A stretch of DNA of 64,000 bases, taken from positions 372,001 to 436,000 of the forward strand of contig NZ_BJEQ01000002.1 of assembly GCF_005405585.1 (NCBI RefSeq), in the 5' to 3' direction. Of this stretch, positions 1 through 9,966 are shown piece by piece. The notes beneath the pieces were generated by a model. It did not search any database, was not told the DNA's origin, and was given only the letters and a program-made list of their open reading frames with translations. The stretch's first letter is position 1. The number at the start of each line of letters is the position of its first letter. Position numbers and translations under genes: made by a program. This stretch comes from Agarivorans sp. Toyoura001 (GTDB taxonomy: Bacteria > Pseudomonadota > Gammaproteobacteria > Enterobacterales > Celerinatantimonadaceae).

Positions 1-2
1 AC

Positions 3-767
3 ATTATGGAAGCGGCCGATGATGTGTCTTACGGCATCGCCGATTTAGAAGACGCCATAGAAAAAGGCGTGCTGAGCATTAAAGAACTAAAGCACGCCCT
101 ATTAGCCACTTTTGCCAAGCTAAGCAGTGAACATGGCTGCAGCAAACCAAAAGAAATGGAAACCATTCTCGACTTTGCTCACCAAAGTAAAAAACCACAG
201 CTAAGTGATGAAGAAAGAGACTCGATGTTTTTTGTTTACCTGCGCGTAGCAGTAAACCAACGCTTGCCCGAACATGCAAAAAACCAGTTTGTAGAAAACT
301 TAGAAGCGGTTTATCAAGGCAACTTAAACCGCGCGCTTATCGAAGATGGCAGCGTAAACCACCTGATTGTAGAAACCTTTAAAAGTGTTGCGCTAGAGCG
401 TTGCTTTTGCCACCCAGAGGTAGAAGCCCGCGAGCTACAAGGCTACCAAATTATCTCTGGCTTAATGGCCTGCTACCAACCACTACTAGCGCTAAGCCAA
501 GGCCAGTTTGAATACTTAGTAGATAACACTAAACCCAAAGAGAAAAGCTCTGCTTACATTCAGCGCCTATTCAAAAAGCTGCCGGCTAAACATTTAGCAG
601 CCTATCAAAAAGCCATGACGGAAGAGCCCATAAGCGATGAGTTTGGCAACGAACGATGTCGCGAGTTTTACTACCGCACAAGGCTGATTATTGACTACAT
701 CAGCGGCATGACCGACCAATACGCCTACGACGAATTTAGAGCGTTTAATGTGATAAGTGATTTTTAG
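3..767 (+). CDS. dgt: dGTP triphosphohydrolase, C-terminal part (cut by window edge)
   Basis: This is the 3' part of a dGTPase gene; the reading frame is open from base 3 and the 5' part lies outside the window. The enzyme hydrolyses dGTP to deoxyguanosine and triphosphate and belongs to the HD phosphohydrolase superfamily. The visible fragment opens with MEAADDVSYGIADLEDAIEK, which matches the segment of E. coli Dgt carrying the final metal-binding aspartate of the HD site, followed by an all-helical C-terminal region. About 254 residues are present, roughly half of a typical 500-residue Dgt, so the first ATG at base 6 is internal and not the start. The stop is followed by a short spacer and then accessory genes. 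The family call rests on remembered similarity to E. coli Dgt. Confidence 0.85.
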   Translation: MMEAADDVSYGIADLEDAIEKGVLSIKELKHALLATFAKLSSEHGCSKPKEMETILDFAHQSKKPQLSDEERDSMFFVYLRVAVNQRLPEHAKNQFVENLEAVYQGNLNRALIEDGSVNHLIVETFKSVALERCFCHPEVEARELQGYQIISGLMACYQPLLALSQGQFEYLVDNTKPKEKSSAYIQRLFKKLPAKHLAAYQKAMTEEPISDEFGNERCREFYYRTRLIIDYISGMTDQYAYDEFRAFNVISDF

Positions 768-796
768 CTCTTAGGTTAAACAACTAAACGGAGTTG

Positions 797-991
797 ATGT
801 TTAAAGTGACTTTAACACCTTTTATTCTTATTACGATTAAGCATCGCAACGTTCTCTCTAACCAAACGGTTGGTTTAAGAGCTTACCGAGATAGGAGTCT
901 AACATTGAAGAAAGAGCATTGGCAGCAAGCTATTGATATTCTTGAAATACTAATAACTAGCCTCCTTGAAAGCGAGGCTAGTAAAGTATGA
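797..991 (+). CDS. Small hypothetical ORF of doubtful reality
   Basis: This is a 64-codon open frame from an ATG at 797, with a GGAG element just upstream (TTG at 794 would add one residue). The product ends in a basic, amphipathic stretch (KKEHWQQAIDILEILITSLLE) that looks helical, and no family is recognised. It lies between dgt and a convergent accessory gene, so it may be a gene remnant. Protein-level evidence is absent. Confidence 0.25.
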   Translation: MFKVTLTPFILITIKHRNVLSNQTVGLRAYRDRSLTLKKEHWQQAIDILEILITSLLESEASKV

Positions 992-1032
992 ATAACTTCG
1001 TGGGAATCCCTCAGACTCTGCCTCCATTTGTT

Positions 1033-2850
1033 TTAAAAGAACTTAAATCGTTCTAGAAGTTCCTGATGCTTAGTTACCTCTTCAGACTGCCACTTTAAAC
1101 TCCATTTCCAAGATTCATTTCTTGTTGAACAATCATTGCAAGAATCACAGTGACGCTGCTTGAAACCCTGTAATGGTTCTGGTGCATTGGGTCTGCTGTA
1201 ACTTTCAGCCAGTGAGCCACCAGTTCCAGAGGCATGACCATGCTTCAAACAGATAATAAGGCCACCACCAAGTGAATGCATTCTGAGCTGCTGGGCAATC
1301 ATACCCGCTGGCTTATAGTGAACGAAAATGTGCTCACAGGTTTTTACAATCTCTCCTGGATCATAATTCTCCAGCCCCATCTTAACAAAGCGACCAAACT
1401 CATTTTCTGGGTCATCAGGGTCCATTCCCAGATTTTTTGCCATATCAATGAAGAATTTCTTCTGCTCTTGAACGCTCAGTTCATAGAAGTCCTGTTGCTC
1501 GTTCATCTCTTCAACTCTGGAATCAATGAAATCTAAGAGGTCTTTTGAATCAGGTAAGGCATCAAGAGTAACCTTTCTAGCATGAGCTTGTTTTTCTTTG
1601 TCTGTGAGTCCCATGTGAGCAAACATGAAATACAGTCTCTCTACTTTGTAATAGTCTTCATTGTTCGAAACATAAATAAGAGTTAATAGGAGTATTTGTT
1701 CAAACCATCGCTCAAGGAATTCTATTGACTCTTCCGATGCTCTAGCATTGTGTACTGTTTTGAACAGCAAGACTAATGAGCCAAGCTCAACAAACAAGCC
1801 AGCGAGCACATCGAGCTGCCCCTGCCTGACCAATCTATTGCACAAAAAGATTAGCTTCTGAAGAGTGATACATACATCTAAGTAAAGCTTGTTTGTCTCT
1901 GAATTCAGGTAATAAAACTCAAAGCTCTCGCTATCAAAATGTTGATTTGAAATATGTAGCGCATGTAGGTGGTCGAGCTGTGTTCTAAAGAGCTCAATCC
2001 TCGCCATGCCAATCGATGTTAGACGATAGATTTTGTTTCTTTTTTCTCGCGCAATTCGCACCAGCATTTCACGTAAAGCTAAGCGCTCTCTTACTTCCTC
2101 ATGCTTAAGGTCAGTGTAAGGCGATACACTAAAAGCTTGCGAGTAGTACATTACAGCTATAAATCTATCTTTAGCAGGAACTAACGGCGAACCAAATATC
2201 TGACTGGCTTGCTGATAAAGCTCTGGATAGTTTCGATTAACTAGCAGTTGGTCTAGCTTAGCGTGGTACGCTTTAAATAGTGCATCACCGACATCGCTAA
2301 TTATGTCGTCAATTTTGTCTGACTTAATTACTGTGTAGTTCTCTACTGCCTGCTTAACCCCTCTCAACGAAAGGTAGTCCCAGCACTGAGTTACAGCTCC
2401 AAGCAGACTGTTAAATGAAGCTTCGTTTCTTCTAATGAGTTCGTTTTCAACAGGTAGATGGACTGACTTGCTCGCATCTTCAGTGTCTAAAACTTGGTCT
2501 TTAATCTTGTCGCTATCTGTAACTGACACCCAAAAAACTCTTTCAAGTGTCACATCTACTACAACCAAGATAACAGGTATATTGAAGCTCAAATAATACT
2601 TAAGTCGATCAACCTTAATACTGTGTGAGACAGTTCCACCGTCGTTAATAAAAGAGCAGTTTTCTTCACCTTTTACCTGCACTTTAAATACGCTGTCTTT
2701 GCCAAGAGCTTTACCATCTGAATTCTTGATTTCTATCTCATAATCAATACCATGATCATCTTGGTCTTCCTGGCTTCGAGCAATCCAGTTAGAAGGCAGC
2801 TTATACTCGAAAATTCTGCCTGCTTCTTTTCCAATTTCGCCTGCATTCAT
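1033..2850 (-). CDS. DUF4365 domain protein, predicted nuclease-like accessory gene
   Basis: The 605-residue protein starts with a DUF4365-type domain (about residues 1-150). Residues GIDYEIEI near D36 and VFKVQVKG (Q58-x-K60) fit the D...(E/Q)xK core of PD-(D/E)xK nucleases, with E5/E9 as a possible helix-1 acid. The middle (about 170-480) is helical and unrecognised. The C-terminus has a Cys cluster, HCDSCNDC, that could bind zinc. DUF4365 proteins are common in defence islands, but nuclease activity is inferred here from the motif alone. The gene stands alone between dgt and an effector-like pair. The start ATG at 2850 is the first in frame and places the domain at the usual N-terminal position. 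There is no signal peptide or membrane segment, so it should be cytoplasmic. Confidence 0.6.
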   Translation of the reverse strand: MNAGEIGKEAGRIFEYKLPSNWIARSQEDQDDHGIDYEIEIKNSDGKALGKDSVFKVQVKGEENCSFINDGGTVSHSIKVDRLKYYLSFNIPVILVVVDVTLERVFWVSVTDSDKIKDQVLDTEDASKSVHLPVENELIRRNEASFNSLLGAVTQCWDYLSLRGVKQAVENYTVIKSDKIDDIISDVGDALFKAYHAKLDQLLVNRNYPELYQQASQIFGSPLVPAKDRFIAVMYYSQAFSVSPYTDLKHEEVRERLALREMLVRIAREKRNKIYRLTSIGMARIELFRTQLDHLHALHISNQHFDSESFEFYYLNSETNKLYLDVCITLQKLIFLCNRLVRQGQLDVLAGLFVELGSLVLLFKTVHNARASEESIEFLERWFEQILLLTLIYVSNNEDYYKVERLYFMFAHMGLTDKEKQAHARKVTLDALPDSKDLLDFIDSRVEEMNEQQDFYELSVQEQKKFFIDMAKNLGMDPDDPENEFGRFVKMGLENYDPGEIVKTCEHIFVHYKPAGMIAQQLRMHSLGGGLIICLKHGHASGTGGSLAESYSRPNAPEPLQGFKQRHCDSCNDCSTRNESWKWSLKWQSEEVTKHQELLERFKFF

Positions 2851-3115
2851 GCGCTATCCTCATATATATGCAGGCATTATAACAGGCTGTTTCTTTGTAA
2901 ACTGAGTAAAAAATCAAGAACCAAGCTGATATTCTGCACCTTCTTCCGAAGCTCTTATATGAGCTTCCTCGATAATAGTTTCGAGCACAGTTTGTAGAGC
3001 TGCTGACATGCCAGATCCGTCAATGTTAATCATTGCATCACCGCTTCTGAATCGATCTATAAAAGGGGGGAATTAACTTTAAACTAAACCGATTGAGCTC
3101 TATATACGCACACAC

Positions 3116-3142
3116 AAAAAAGCGAAGCATCGCTGCTTCACC
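3116..3142 (-). terminator. Rho-independent terminator after the putative immunity gene
   Basis: A perfect GAAGCA/TGCTTC stem with a 4-nt loop (3124-3139) is followed on the minus strand by GC and a run of seven or more T residues. It sits directly downstream of the gene ending at 3150. Confidence 0.75.
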
Positions 3143-3149
3143 TTTCCTT

Positions 3150-3551
3150 TTAGTCCATATCCTTAAAGGTGCAAACAGGCTCACCAATTGTTGTTTCGCT
3201 AATCGGTATACGACAATCCAAGTAATAAGAGATTAAATCCAAGGTCACTTCTAAACCATCTGCTGTAAATACTGGAGAAAGGTAATCTACCGCCGCAACG
3301 TCTGTTGTTACATCTACGGTATTACCTTGTTGATCGGTGTACTTACATAGCGTTTTAGAAACATCTGCATTCTCTAGTCGCAGAGTGATACATGGCTGCT
3401 CTTCTGTGTTGTATCTCATGTAAGTGACGGTTTCGTTCCCTACAATACCAACCACTTCGTCCCTTGCTTGCAAAGGCATGTTGTCTTGGGTGCAAGCCGC
3501 GCCAGAAAGCAATACGGAGCTAAGCGTTATAGTCTTTAATAGATGTTTCAT
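3150..3551 (-). CDS. Small exported protein, candidate immunity protein
   Basis: This 133-residue protein has an N-terminal signal sequence (MKHLLKTITLSSVLLSGAAC). Cleavage before C20 would give a lipoprotein, although GAAC is a weak lipobox. The mature part has four further cysteines and is predicted to be mostly beta strand; no family is recognised. Its ATG overlaps the stop of the upstream lysozyme-like gene by 4 bp, so the two are translationally coupled. A small periplasmic protein coupled to a cell-wall hydrolase is the usual layout of an effector-immunity pair, so it may neutralise that enzyme in the periplasm. This role is inferred from context only. Confidence 0.55.
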   Translation of the reverse strand: MKHLLKTITLSSVLLSGAACTQDNMPLQARDEVVGIVGNETVTYMRYNTEEQPCITLRLENADVSKTLCKYTDQQGNTVDVTTDVAAVDYLSPVFTADGLEVTLDLISYYLDCRIPISETTIGEPVCTFKDMD

Positions 3552-4456
3552 GGTGTAACCTGAACTGGTGAAATACTAGAAATTGAATTGGCGAATTTAC
3601 TTCTGGCTTTAAATCGCTCGTGAGGTACTGAAGCCCATTTAGAACGGTCACTAAATATCAACTTCAAGGCTGGTATGTCTCCTTGAGCTAAAGGTTTTTG
3701 TAAAAACTTTCTTGTTGTACCCGAATAATCGCCCCGATACGTTAAATCAATAAATAACTCTAACAAAGAACCAGGCAAAGCTCCCCAATTAACAGAACCA
3801 TAAGCCGCGACCGTATCTGCTTTTTTGCATATGCGCAGCACTGTTTTTTCTTTCTCACCATATGCAGTGTTAAACAGTGCCAATTGAACTTTGGGTCTGA
3901 CTTCAAAATCTAGAAGGTCGTTGGTGATGATGAAGTCCTTCGCTGCCTTTCCTTTTAACCTAGCACCTGCTGCTACTTTCATAGCCACTGGAGAGCTAAT
4001 ACCGGCTTTCATTAGCTGGGAAGCGACCAAACTAGACGACTTATCTTTCATGTCATACCCTCGACCTATTGTTAAGCCAGAGTTGGTGCTAGGAACATGA
4101 AGTAATCGGCTATGGAATAGCCCCCCTTCGTGTCCCTCTGCCGCCCAAGTTAATAAACCTTTTTTAGGTGCTGTAAGCGATTGAACGGTAAAACCAGCTT
4201 TAAGGTGCTCTACCAATTTCTTAAAAGTACCGCCACCTACAGAAACCAATCTATCGGGCTTAGCCATTCGTACAACTTTTTTCTGAAATTCTTCCAATAA
4301 TCCCAAAGTTGCAGCATCAATACTGCTATTCATAGGCAAAACAGCTTGTTTAGTTTTTCGTGCGTACGGATTTAACAATGCTTTGATCAGGTAAACATCA
4401 GAGGAAGAATTTTTACCTCTTTCTCCCACAGAGCCATTCATTAGTAATGAAATCAA
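3548..4456 (-). CDS. Peptidoglycan-binding, lysozyme-like protein, candidate antibacterial effector
   Basis: This 302-residue protein has no signal peptide. Residues about 15-90 resemble a PG_binding_1-like helical domain. Residues about 98-200 carry a lysozyme-like signature: the acid candidate E107 in AAEGHEGG, then SGLTIGRGYDM (T129, D135), comparable to the E...TIGxGH core of T4-type lysozymes and pesticin-like muramidases. The start is TTG at 4456 with AGGA seven bases upstream; the in-frame ATG at 4441 has no Shine-Dalgarno sequence. A cytoplasmic wall hydrolase coupled to a small exported protein suggests a type VI or contact-dependent effector delivered by another machine, because no secretion genes are nearby. 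A prophage-derived endolysin is the alternative. The aspartate equivalent to T4 D20 is not obvious. Confidence 0.6.
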   Translation of the reverse strand: MISLLMNGSVGERGKNSSSDVYLIKALLNPYARKTKQAVLPMNSSIDAATLGLLEEFQKKVVRMAKPDRLVSVGGGTFKKLVEHLKAGFTVQSLTAPKKGLLTWAAEGHEGGLFHSRLLHVPSTNSGLTIGRGYDMKDKSSSLVASQLMKAGISSPVAMKVAAGARLKGKAAKDFIITNDLLDFEVRPKVQLALFNTAYGEKEKTVLRICKKADTVAAYGSVNWGALPGSLLELFIDLTYRGDYSGTTRKFLQKPLAQGDIPALKLIFSDRSKWASVPHERFKARSKFANSISSISPVQVTP

Positions 4457-4582
4457 GAGTTAGTCCTAAGTATCTTATTAATAACAGTTATTCTGACAAA
4501 CTACTCATTATTATTGATACGGTCAATAATAATTTAACCAAGCCACAAAAAAACATCTAACGAGACCAAATAAACACAAAAA

Positions 4583-4606
4583 AAGCGAAGCATTACGGCT
4601 TCGCTT
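4583..4606 (-). terminator. Terminator downstream of gcvP
   Basis: A stem GCGAAGC/GCTTCGC with loop ATTACG is flanked by A and T runs on both sides, so it can act in both directions. It lies 33 bp past the gcvP stop. Confidence 0.8.
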
Positions 4607-4638
4607 TTAATCATAACACACTGAAAAGGTGTTGGTTT

Positions 4639-7524
4639 TTACTCTTGATAAGCTTCCATTGGAAGGCACGCACAGAATAAATTTCTATCCCCATACACAT
4701 CATCAATGCGATTTACTGTAGGCCAGAATTTGTTTTGCTTAACTGCGTCACATGGGAACACGGCTAGCTCGCGGCTGTAGTTGTGGGTCCATTGGGCGTC
4801 GGTTAAGTCGTCTAGGGTATGCGGGGCAAACACGAGCGGGTTGTCTTGCAAGGTCCACTCGCCGGTTTCTACTTTAGCTATTTCGGCGCGTATCGATAAC
4901 ATCGCATCAATAAAGCGGTCGATTTCAGCTAGTGATTCCGACTCGGTCGGTTCTACCATTAAGGTGCCCGCTACCGGGAAGCTCATGGTTGGCGCGTGGA
5001 AGCCGTAGTCGTTTAAGCGCTTGGCGACGTCCATTTCGGTAATGCCGGTGGCCTCTTTAAGTGGGCGCATATCAATAATACATTCGTGGGCGACTCGGCC
5101 GTTTTGTCCGCTATATAAAATAGGGAAGCCTTGGCTTAAACGGCTGGCTAGGTAGTTGGCGTTTAGAATGGCAATCTCTGATGATTGGCGTAGCCCTTCG
5201 TTCCCTAACATGGCTACGTACATCCAACTAATAGGCAAGATAGAGGCACTGCCGTAAGGGGCTGCCGATACCGCCGCGTTAGCATGGCTGGCTTTGCCAT
5301 TGCTTACTACGCTGTGGCCAGCTACAAAAGGTGCCAAATGGGCTTTAACGCCGATTGGTCCCATGCCTGGGCCACCGCCACCGTGTGGAATAGCAAAGGT
5401 TTTGTGTAGGTTTAAGTGGCTTACGTCTGAGCCAATAAAGCCCGGTGAAGTAATGCCTACTTGGGCGTTCATGTTGGCACCATCCATGTACACTTGGCCA
5501 CCGTTGTCATGAACAATGTCGCAAATCTCTTTAATGGTTTCTTCGTATACGCCGTGCGTACTTGGGTAGGTAATCATCACACATGAAAGCTGCTCGGCTA
5601 GCTCTTCAGCTTTGCTGCGCATGTCGGCCATGTCTACGTTGCCCTCTTTGTCACAGGCAACAACCACGACTTTTAAGTTAGTCATTTGCGCCGAGGCAGG
5701 GTTAGTACCGTGCGCCGAGCTAGGGATTAGACAAATGTTGCGGTGATGGTCGCCACGGCTAGCGTGGTATTTTTGAATCGCTAACAAACCCGCATATTCA
5801 CCTTGCGCGCCAGAATTAGGCTGCATACAAATTGAATCGTAACCAGTGATGTTTACTAGCCAGTCTTCTAGCTGGCTAATCATGGCGTGGTAACCCTGCG
5901 CTTGGTCACTTGGGCAGAACGGGTGCATGCTTGAAAACTCTGGCCAAGTTACTGGGATCATCTCGGCGGTGGCGTTTAGCTTCATGGTGCACGAGCCTAG
6001 CGAGATCATCGAGTGGTTTAGCGCTAAGTCTTTACCTTCTAGTTTGCGAATGTAACGCAATACATCGGTTTCGCTGCGGTAGCGGTTAAATACTTCGTGC
6101 TCCAAAATTGGCGTATCACGTAGTAGCGTTTCCGGAATGCATGTTTCGCCTTTCACAATGTCATCTAAACGCGCGGCATCTAAGCCGTGATCATCACCCA
6201 GCAATACCGTGAATAAGTCATTTACGTCGCTTGCTGTGGTGGTTTCATCTAGGCTAAGCGCTACGCTACCGTCTAAATCCATACGCAGGTTAATGCCTAG
6301 CGCTTCGCTGCGCGCTTTAATCGCGTCTTTATCGCTTACTTTAATGCTTAGAGTATCGAAGTATTGGGCGTGTTCTGGACTTAGGCCTTTGGCCTCTAGG
6401 CCGTGAGCAAGAATAGCGGTTAAACGGTGAATGCGTTGGGCAATAGTGCGCAGGCCGTCTGGGCCATGAAATACTGCATAAAACGAGGCCATGTTGGCTA
6501 GCAATACTTGGGCAGTACAAATGTTTGAATTAGCTTTTTCGCGGCGAATATGTTGCTCGCGGGTTTGCAGTGCCATACGCAAGGCAGGCTTGCCGCGTCT
6601 GTCTTTAGAGACACCAATAATACGACCCGGTAGCGAGCGCTTGTAAGCGTCCCGGGTGGCAAAAAATGCCGCATGTGGCCCGCCGTAACCCATTGGCACA
6701 CCAAAGCGTTGGGCACAGCCTAGCACTACGTCGGCACCCATGGCACCTGGCGATTTAAGCATCACCAAGGCCATAATATCGGCCGCTACCGCCACAATGC
6801 CTTTGTTGCTATGCACTTGTTCAATTAGCTCGCTTAAATCGCGCACTCGGCCAGTAGTCCCGGGATATTGCAGCAGCGCGCCAAACACATTGTGCTCAAC
6901 CACACTTTCGGCTGGGCCTACTTCAACGTCGAAACCGAAGAAATCGGCACGCTCTTTTACTACGTCGATGGTTTGTGGGTGAACATCGTCGGCAATAAAG
7001 TAGAGGTTACATTTTTTGTTTTTAGACACACGCTTGGCTAGTGCCATAGCCTCGGCTGCGGCAGTAGCTTCATCCAATAACGAAGCACTAGCTAGCTCTA
7101 AGCCAGTTAAATCTAGCGTTAACTGTTGGAAGTTAAGCAGTGCTTCTAAGCGGCCTTGGGCAATCTCTGGCTGGTAAGGCGTGTAGGCGGTGTACCAGCC
7201 TGGGTTTTCAAATACATTACGTAATATAACGTGCGGTACATGGGTATTGTGGTAGCCCATACCAATGTAGCTACGGTAAACCTTGTTTTGCTTAGCTAGC
7301 TTACGTAATGCAGCAAGCGCTTGTTGCTCTGTGAGGCTATCGCCAATACTTAGGTCTTGGTTTAAACGAATTTGCTGAGGCACCGTTTGCTCAATAAGTT
7401 GCTCTACAGAGCTTAAGCCAAGCTGTTTAAGCATGGTGTTAACTTCGGCTTGATCGGGGCCAATATGGCGGCGAATAAAGTCTTGGTTTTGCTCTAGTTC
7501 GGTTAACGGCAAAGACGGGTTCAT
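4639..7524 (-). CDS. gcvP: Glycine dehydrogenase (decarboxylating), P protein
   Basis: GcvP decarboxylates glycine using pyridoxal phosphate and passes the aminomethyl group to the lipoyl arm of GcvH. The 961-residue length matches the single-chain bacterial P protein. The N-terminal half begins with the typical RRHIGP and [17 protein letters not shown] segments. The C-terminal half carries the PLP lysine in [17 protein letters not shown], preceded by AHGTNPASA. It is the last of three gcv genes (gcvT-gcvH-gcvP), all on the minus strand. A hairpin terminator lies in the 111-bp gap between gcvH and gcvP, so gcvP probably depends on read-through or on a promoter of its own. Confidence 0.97.
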   Translation of the reverse strand: MNPSLPLTELEQNQDFIRRHIGPDQAEVNTMLKQLGLSSVEQLIEQTVPQQIRLNQDLSIGDSLTEQQALAALRKLAKQNKVYRSYIGMGYHNTHVPHVILRNVFENPGWYTAYTPYQPEIAQGRLEALLNFQQLTLDLTGLELASASLLDEATAAAEAMALAKRVSKNKKCNLYFIADDVHPQTIDVVKERADFFGFDVEVGPAESVVEHNVFGALLQYPGTTGRVRDLSELIEQVHSNKGIVAVAADIMALVMLKSPGAMGADVVLGCAQRFGVPMGYGGPHAAFFATRDAYKRSLPGRIIGVSKDRRGKPALRMALQTREQHIRREKANSNICTAQVLLANMASFYAVFHGPDGLRTIAQRIHRLTAILAHGLEAKGLSPEHAQYFDTLSIKVSDKDAIKARSEALGINLRMDLDGSVALSLDETTTASDVNDLFTVLLGDDHGLDAARLDDIVKGETCIPETLLRDTPILEHEVFNRYRSETDVLRYIRKLEGKDLALNHSMISLGSCTMKLNATAEMIPVTWPEFSSMHPFCPSDQAQGYHAMISQLEDWLVNITGYDSICMQPNSGAQGEYAGLLAIQKYHASRGDHHRNICLIPSSAHGTNPASAQMTNLKVVVVACDKEGNVDMADMRSKAEELAEQLSCVMITYPSTHGVYEETIKEICDIVHDNGGQVYMDGANMNAQVGITSPGFIGSDVSHLNLHKTFAIPHGGGGPGMGPIGVKAHLAPFVAGHSVVSNGKASHANAAVSAAPYGSASILPISWMYVAMLGNEGLRQSSEIAILNANYLASRLSQGFPILYSGQNGRVAHECIIDMRPLKEATGITEMDVAKRLNDYGFHAPTMSFPVAGTLMVEPTESESLAEIDRFIDAMLSIRAEIAKVETGEWTLQDNPLVFAPHTLDDLTDAQWTHNYSRELAVFPCDAVKQNKFWPTVNRIDDVYGDRNLFCACLPMEAYQE

Positions 7525-7592
7525 TAAACTATTCCTGTATTACTGAAACAAAATGCGTTGCGTTTAGTCGGGTTTATTATTGTGTTGCGGAT

Positions 7593-7620
7593 AAAAAAAG
7601 CGCCCCGACTAGCGGAGCGC
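7593..7620 (-). terminator. Terminator-like hairpin between gcvH and gcvP
   Basis: On the minus strand GCGCTCCG pairs with CGGGGCGC (one U-G wobble) around a 5-nt loop and is followed by seven T residues. It lies inside the gcv gene cluster and could lower gcvP transcription relative to gcvT and gcvH. Confidence 0.75.
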
Positions 7621-7635
7621 ATTTTTGATCAAAGC

Positions 7636-8028
7636 TTATTCATCTTCTTCAATAGTGGCGGCGTAATCTTCGGCCGAGAGTAAGTTCTCTAGCTCGCTTT
7701 CGTCGCTCACTTTAACTTTAAACATCCAACCGTCGCCGTAAGCATCGCTGTTTACTTGCTCGGGTGAATCTTCTAGTTCTTCATTAATTTCTACTACTTC
7801 GCCGCTTAGTGGCGCGTAGATGTCTGAGGCAGCTTTAACCGACTCCGCCACTGCGCAGTCATCGCCAGCGTCAATATCGTCGCCTACGTCTGGTAAGTCA
7901 ATAAACACCATGTCGCCAAGTAGCTCTTGCGCGTGCTCACTAATGCCAACGGTGTATACGCCATCGCCTTCTGAACGTACCCATTCGTGAGTACTGGCAT
8001 AACGCAGTTCGGCAGGGATATTAGCCAT
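7636..8028 (-). CDS. gcvH: Glycine cleavage system H protein
   Basis: GcvH is the lipoylated carrier that shuttles the aminomethyl group among the P, T and L proteins. The 130-residue length is standard. The lipoyl site is K65 in [20 protein letters not shown], the family signature, preceded by [19 protein letters not shown]. The start is set by AAAGGAA upstream of the ATG at 8028. It lies 78 bp downstream of gcvT and is followed by a terminator-like hairpin. Confidence 0.97.
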   Translation of the reverse strand: MANIPAELRYASTHEWVRSEGDGVYTVGISEHAQELLGDMVFIDLPDVGDDIDAGDDCAVAESVKAASDIYAPLSGEVVEINEELEDSPEQVNSDAYGDGWMFKVKVSDESELENLLSAEDYAATIEEDE

Positions 8029-8106
8029 AATTCCTTTCCTCTATAAGTTCTTACTTAAGGTTTTAATTTAAAGTTAAATCTACAAACAAAATTCGATTAT
8101 TGGGGC

Positions 8107-9198
8107 TTACACTTTGGCGCCATTACGCACAAATACAGGTTTTACTACTTTCACTTTAACCTGTTTTTTGCGCATTTCCACTAAGGCTTCTTCTACGTCG
8201 CAATTGGCGATACGAGCCAAGGCAATACTTTGACCCAAAGTAGGAGAAAAAGTGCCACTGGTGACAACGCCAGGTAAGGCTTCACCATATTCATTCACAA
8301 CGGTAACCGCTTGGCCTGCACGCATTACGCCTTTGGTTTCCATGACTAAACCAACTAGTTTGTCGGTGCCTTCGGCTTTTTGCTCCTCAAGTGCTTTACG
8401 ACCAATAAAGTCGCGCTCTTGCGGCTCCCATGCAATGGTCCAGCCCATGTTGGCCGCTAGCGGTGATACGCTCTCGTCCATGTCTTGACCATATAAATTC
8501 ATGCCAGCTTCTAAACGCAGTGTATCGCGCGCGCCTAAGCCACAAGGTTGTACACCTTGTGCTTCTAGCGCTTTCCAAAGCGCTACCGCTTTATCTTGAG
8601 GAACGACAATTTCGTAGCCTTGCTCGCCGGTGTAACCAGTGGTCGCAATAAATAAGTCGCCAGCTTGTACACCAAAGAACGGCTTCATGCCTTCTATCGC
8701 GAGGTTTTGGTCGTTGTCTAATACTGCAGAAGTCAGCTTTTTAGCCTGTGGGCCTTGTACCGCAATCATCGCTAGCTCTGGGCGCTCGGTAATACTTACT
8801 GCAAAATCGCTGGCTTGTTGGTTGATCCACGCTAGATCTTTTTCGCGCGTTGCCGAGTTAACCACTAAGCGGTAATCGGTTTCGCTAAAGTAATAGGTAA
8901 TAAGATCGTCAATCACGCCGCCTTCATGGTTTAACATGCCGCCGTAAAGCGCTTTACCTTTAACGGTAAGTTTGGCTACATCGTTAGCGAGTAGTTTGCG
9001 AAGAAAGGCTTGGGCTTGTTCGCCCTGTACATCAACAATGGTCATGTGGGACACATCAAACATGCCAGCGGCTTGGCGAACAGCGTGATGCTCTTCGATT
9101 TGCGAGCCGTAGTTAATCGGCATTTTCCAGCCGTGAAAATCCACTAACTTTGCGCCTGCGTCGAGGTGTGCTTGATGAAGTACCGTTTGCTGTGTCAT
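8107..9198 (-). CDS. gcvT: Glycine cleavage system T protein (aminomethyltransferase)
   Basis: GcvT transfers the methylene carbon from the lipoyl-bound intermediate to tetrahydrofolate and releases ammonia. The 363-residue protein opens with [27 protein letters not shown]-type residues. It contains the catalytic-loop motif [11 protein letters not shown] and the folate-binding C-terminal barrel ([31 protein letters not shown]). It is the first gene of the gcv cluster. A promoter with TATAAT lies about 60 bp upstream. Confidence 0.97.
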   Translation of the reverse strand: MTQQTVLHQAHLDAGAKLVDFHGWKMPINYGSQIEEHHAVRQAAGMFDVSHMTIVDVQGEQAQAFLRKLLANDVAKLTVKGKALYGGMLNHEGGVIDDLITYYFSETDYRLVVNSATREKDLAWINQQASDFAVSITERPELAMIAVQGPQAKKLTSAVLDNDQNLAIEGMKPFFGVQAGDLFIATTGYTGEQGYEIVVPQDKAVALWKALEAQGVQPCGLGARDTLRLEAGMNLYGQDMDESVSPLAANMGWTIAWEPQERDFIGRKALEEQKAEGTDKLVGLVMETKGVMRAGQAVTVVNEYGEALPGVVTSGTFSPTLGQSIALARIANCDVEEALVEMRKKQVKVKVVKPVFVRNGAKV

Positions 9199-9250
9199 GT
9201 GCTGATCCCTTTATTATGAGGACGCGAAGGGTAAACTCCCTCTGCCAATG

Positions 9251-9285
9251 CTGAACAATTATAGCGAGATGTGCGCAACAAGAAA
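9251..9285 (-). promoter_or_regulatory. Predicted promoter of the gcv genes
   Basis: On the minus strand a perfect TATAAT (plus-strand bases 9258-9263) follows a weak -35 TTTCTT at a 16-bp distance. Transcription would start near 9251, giving a leader of about 52 nt. That is too short for the tandem glycine riboswitch found upstream of gcvT in Vibrio. Confidence 0.5.
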
Positions 9286-9299
9286 GCACCAATCACAAG

Positions 9300-9892
9300 C
9301 TGAGCTAATCTATAAGCTGCACAATTTACTTACATTTGCTCAACAGCACAATGACAAGAATCGCTTAGTAAAACCAAAAATCAGCAAAAAACACCAATAA
9401 ACGTACAACACAACGCGCATTTTCGCTAGCTTAGACCAAGAAACTCGACTTTAGCCACTAATCACAAGGTAAGTAAAAAACAAGCATTCATTAGTTAAAC
9501 TAATCCACATTAAAAAAATCAATAAAAATAAATCACTCGTTTGAGTGAATCACTTATACAGCAATAACAAGCCTAGCAAGGTTTAAACACCAGCGTTTTA
9601 TGTAATATGCTCCTGCAGACGTTTGTGTTACAACTGCACGAAAAGACTCCCTCATGATTGCCCGTCAACGCTGCAATCCACAGTACTTATCTATAAGCAC
9701 AACGCTGGCCAGCCCCAAAAAGGCATATTGACCACACTATACAAAACCTCTCTCAATAAACGCTGCTGCACCAAACATATTGCCACTACCAAAAACACAT
9801 TAGCGAAAACGGACGGATTTAACGCGTTGTTTAACTGTAGATATTCAGGTGGCACAGCTGCTTATAAGGCCCTTTATAAACATCACCTTTTT
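9300..9892. other. Gene-free AT-rich stretch
   Basis: About 590 bp between the gcv promoter and the acetyltransferase pair holds no convincing gene. The only long open frame (TTG at 9623, 92 codons) lacks a Shine-Dalgarno sequence and has a composition atypical of a protein. No RNA or repeat was recognised. Confidence 0.5.
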
Positions 9893-9906
9893 ATGATTTA
9901 GATCAA
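9893..9906 (+). promoter_or_regulatory. FNR-like box upstream of the acetyltransferase pair
   Basis: ATGATTTAGATCAA matches the FNR consensus TTGATNNNNATCAA with one mismatch and lies about 60 bp upstream of the next start codon. CRP boxes are similar, so the regulator is uncertain. Confidence 0.35.
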
Positions 9907-9966
9907 TAATAAAAATCGAATTTATTAACTAGATTTAAAACAAGGAAATTATTAAAGGGAATTAAA

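Noticed and set aside
9199-9300. Possible glycine riboswitch upstream of gcvT
   Set aside because: The predicted leader is only about 52 nt and lacks the conserved double-aptamer core; only a small AGGG/CCCT hairpin is visible.
9623-9901. 92-codon open frame in the gcvT upstream region
   Set aside because: TTG start without Shine-Dalgarno sequence, unusual composition and no recognisable similarity.
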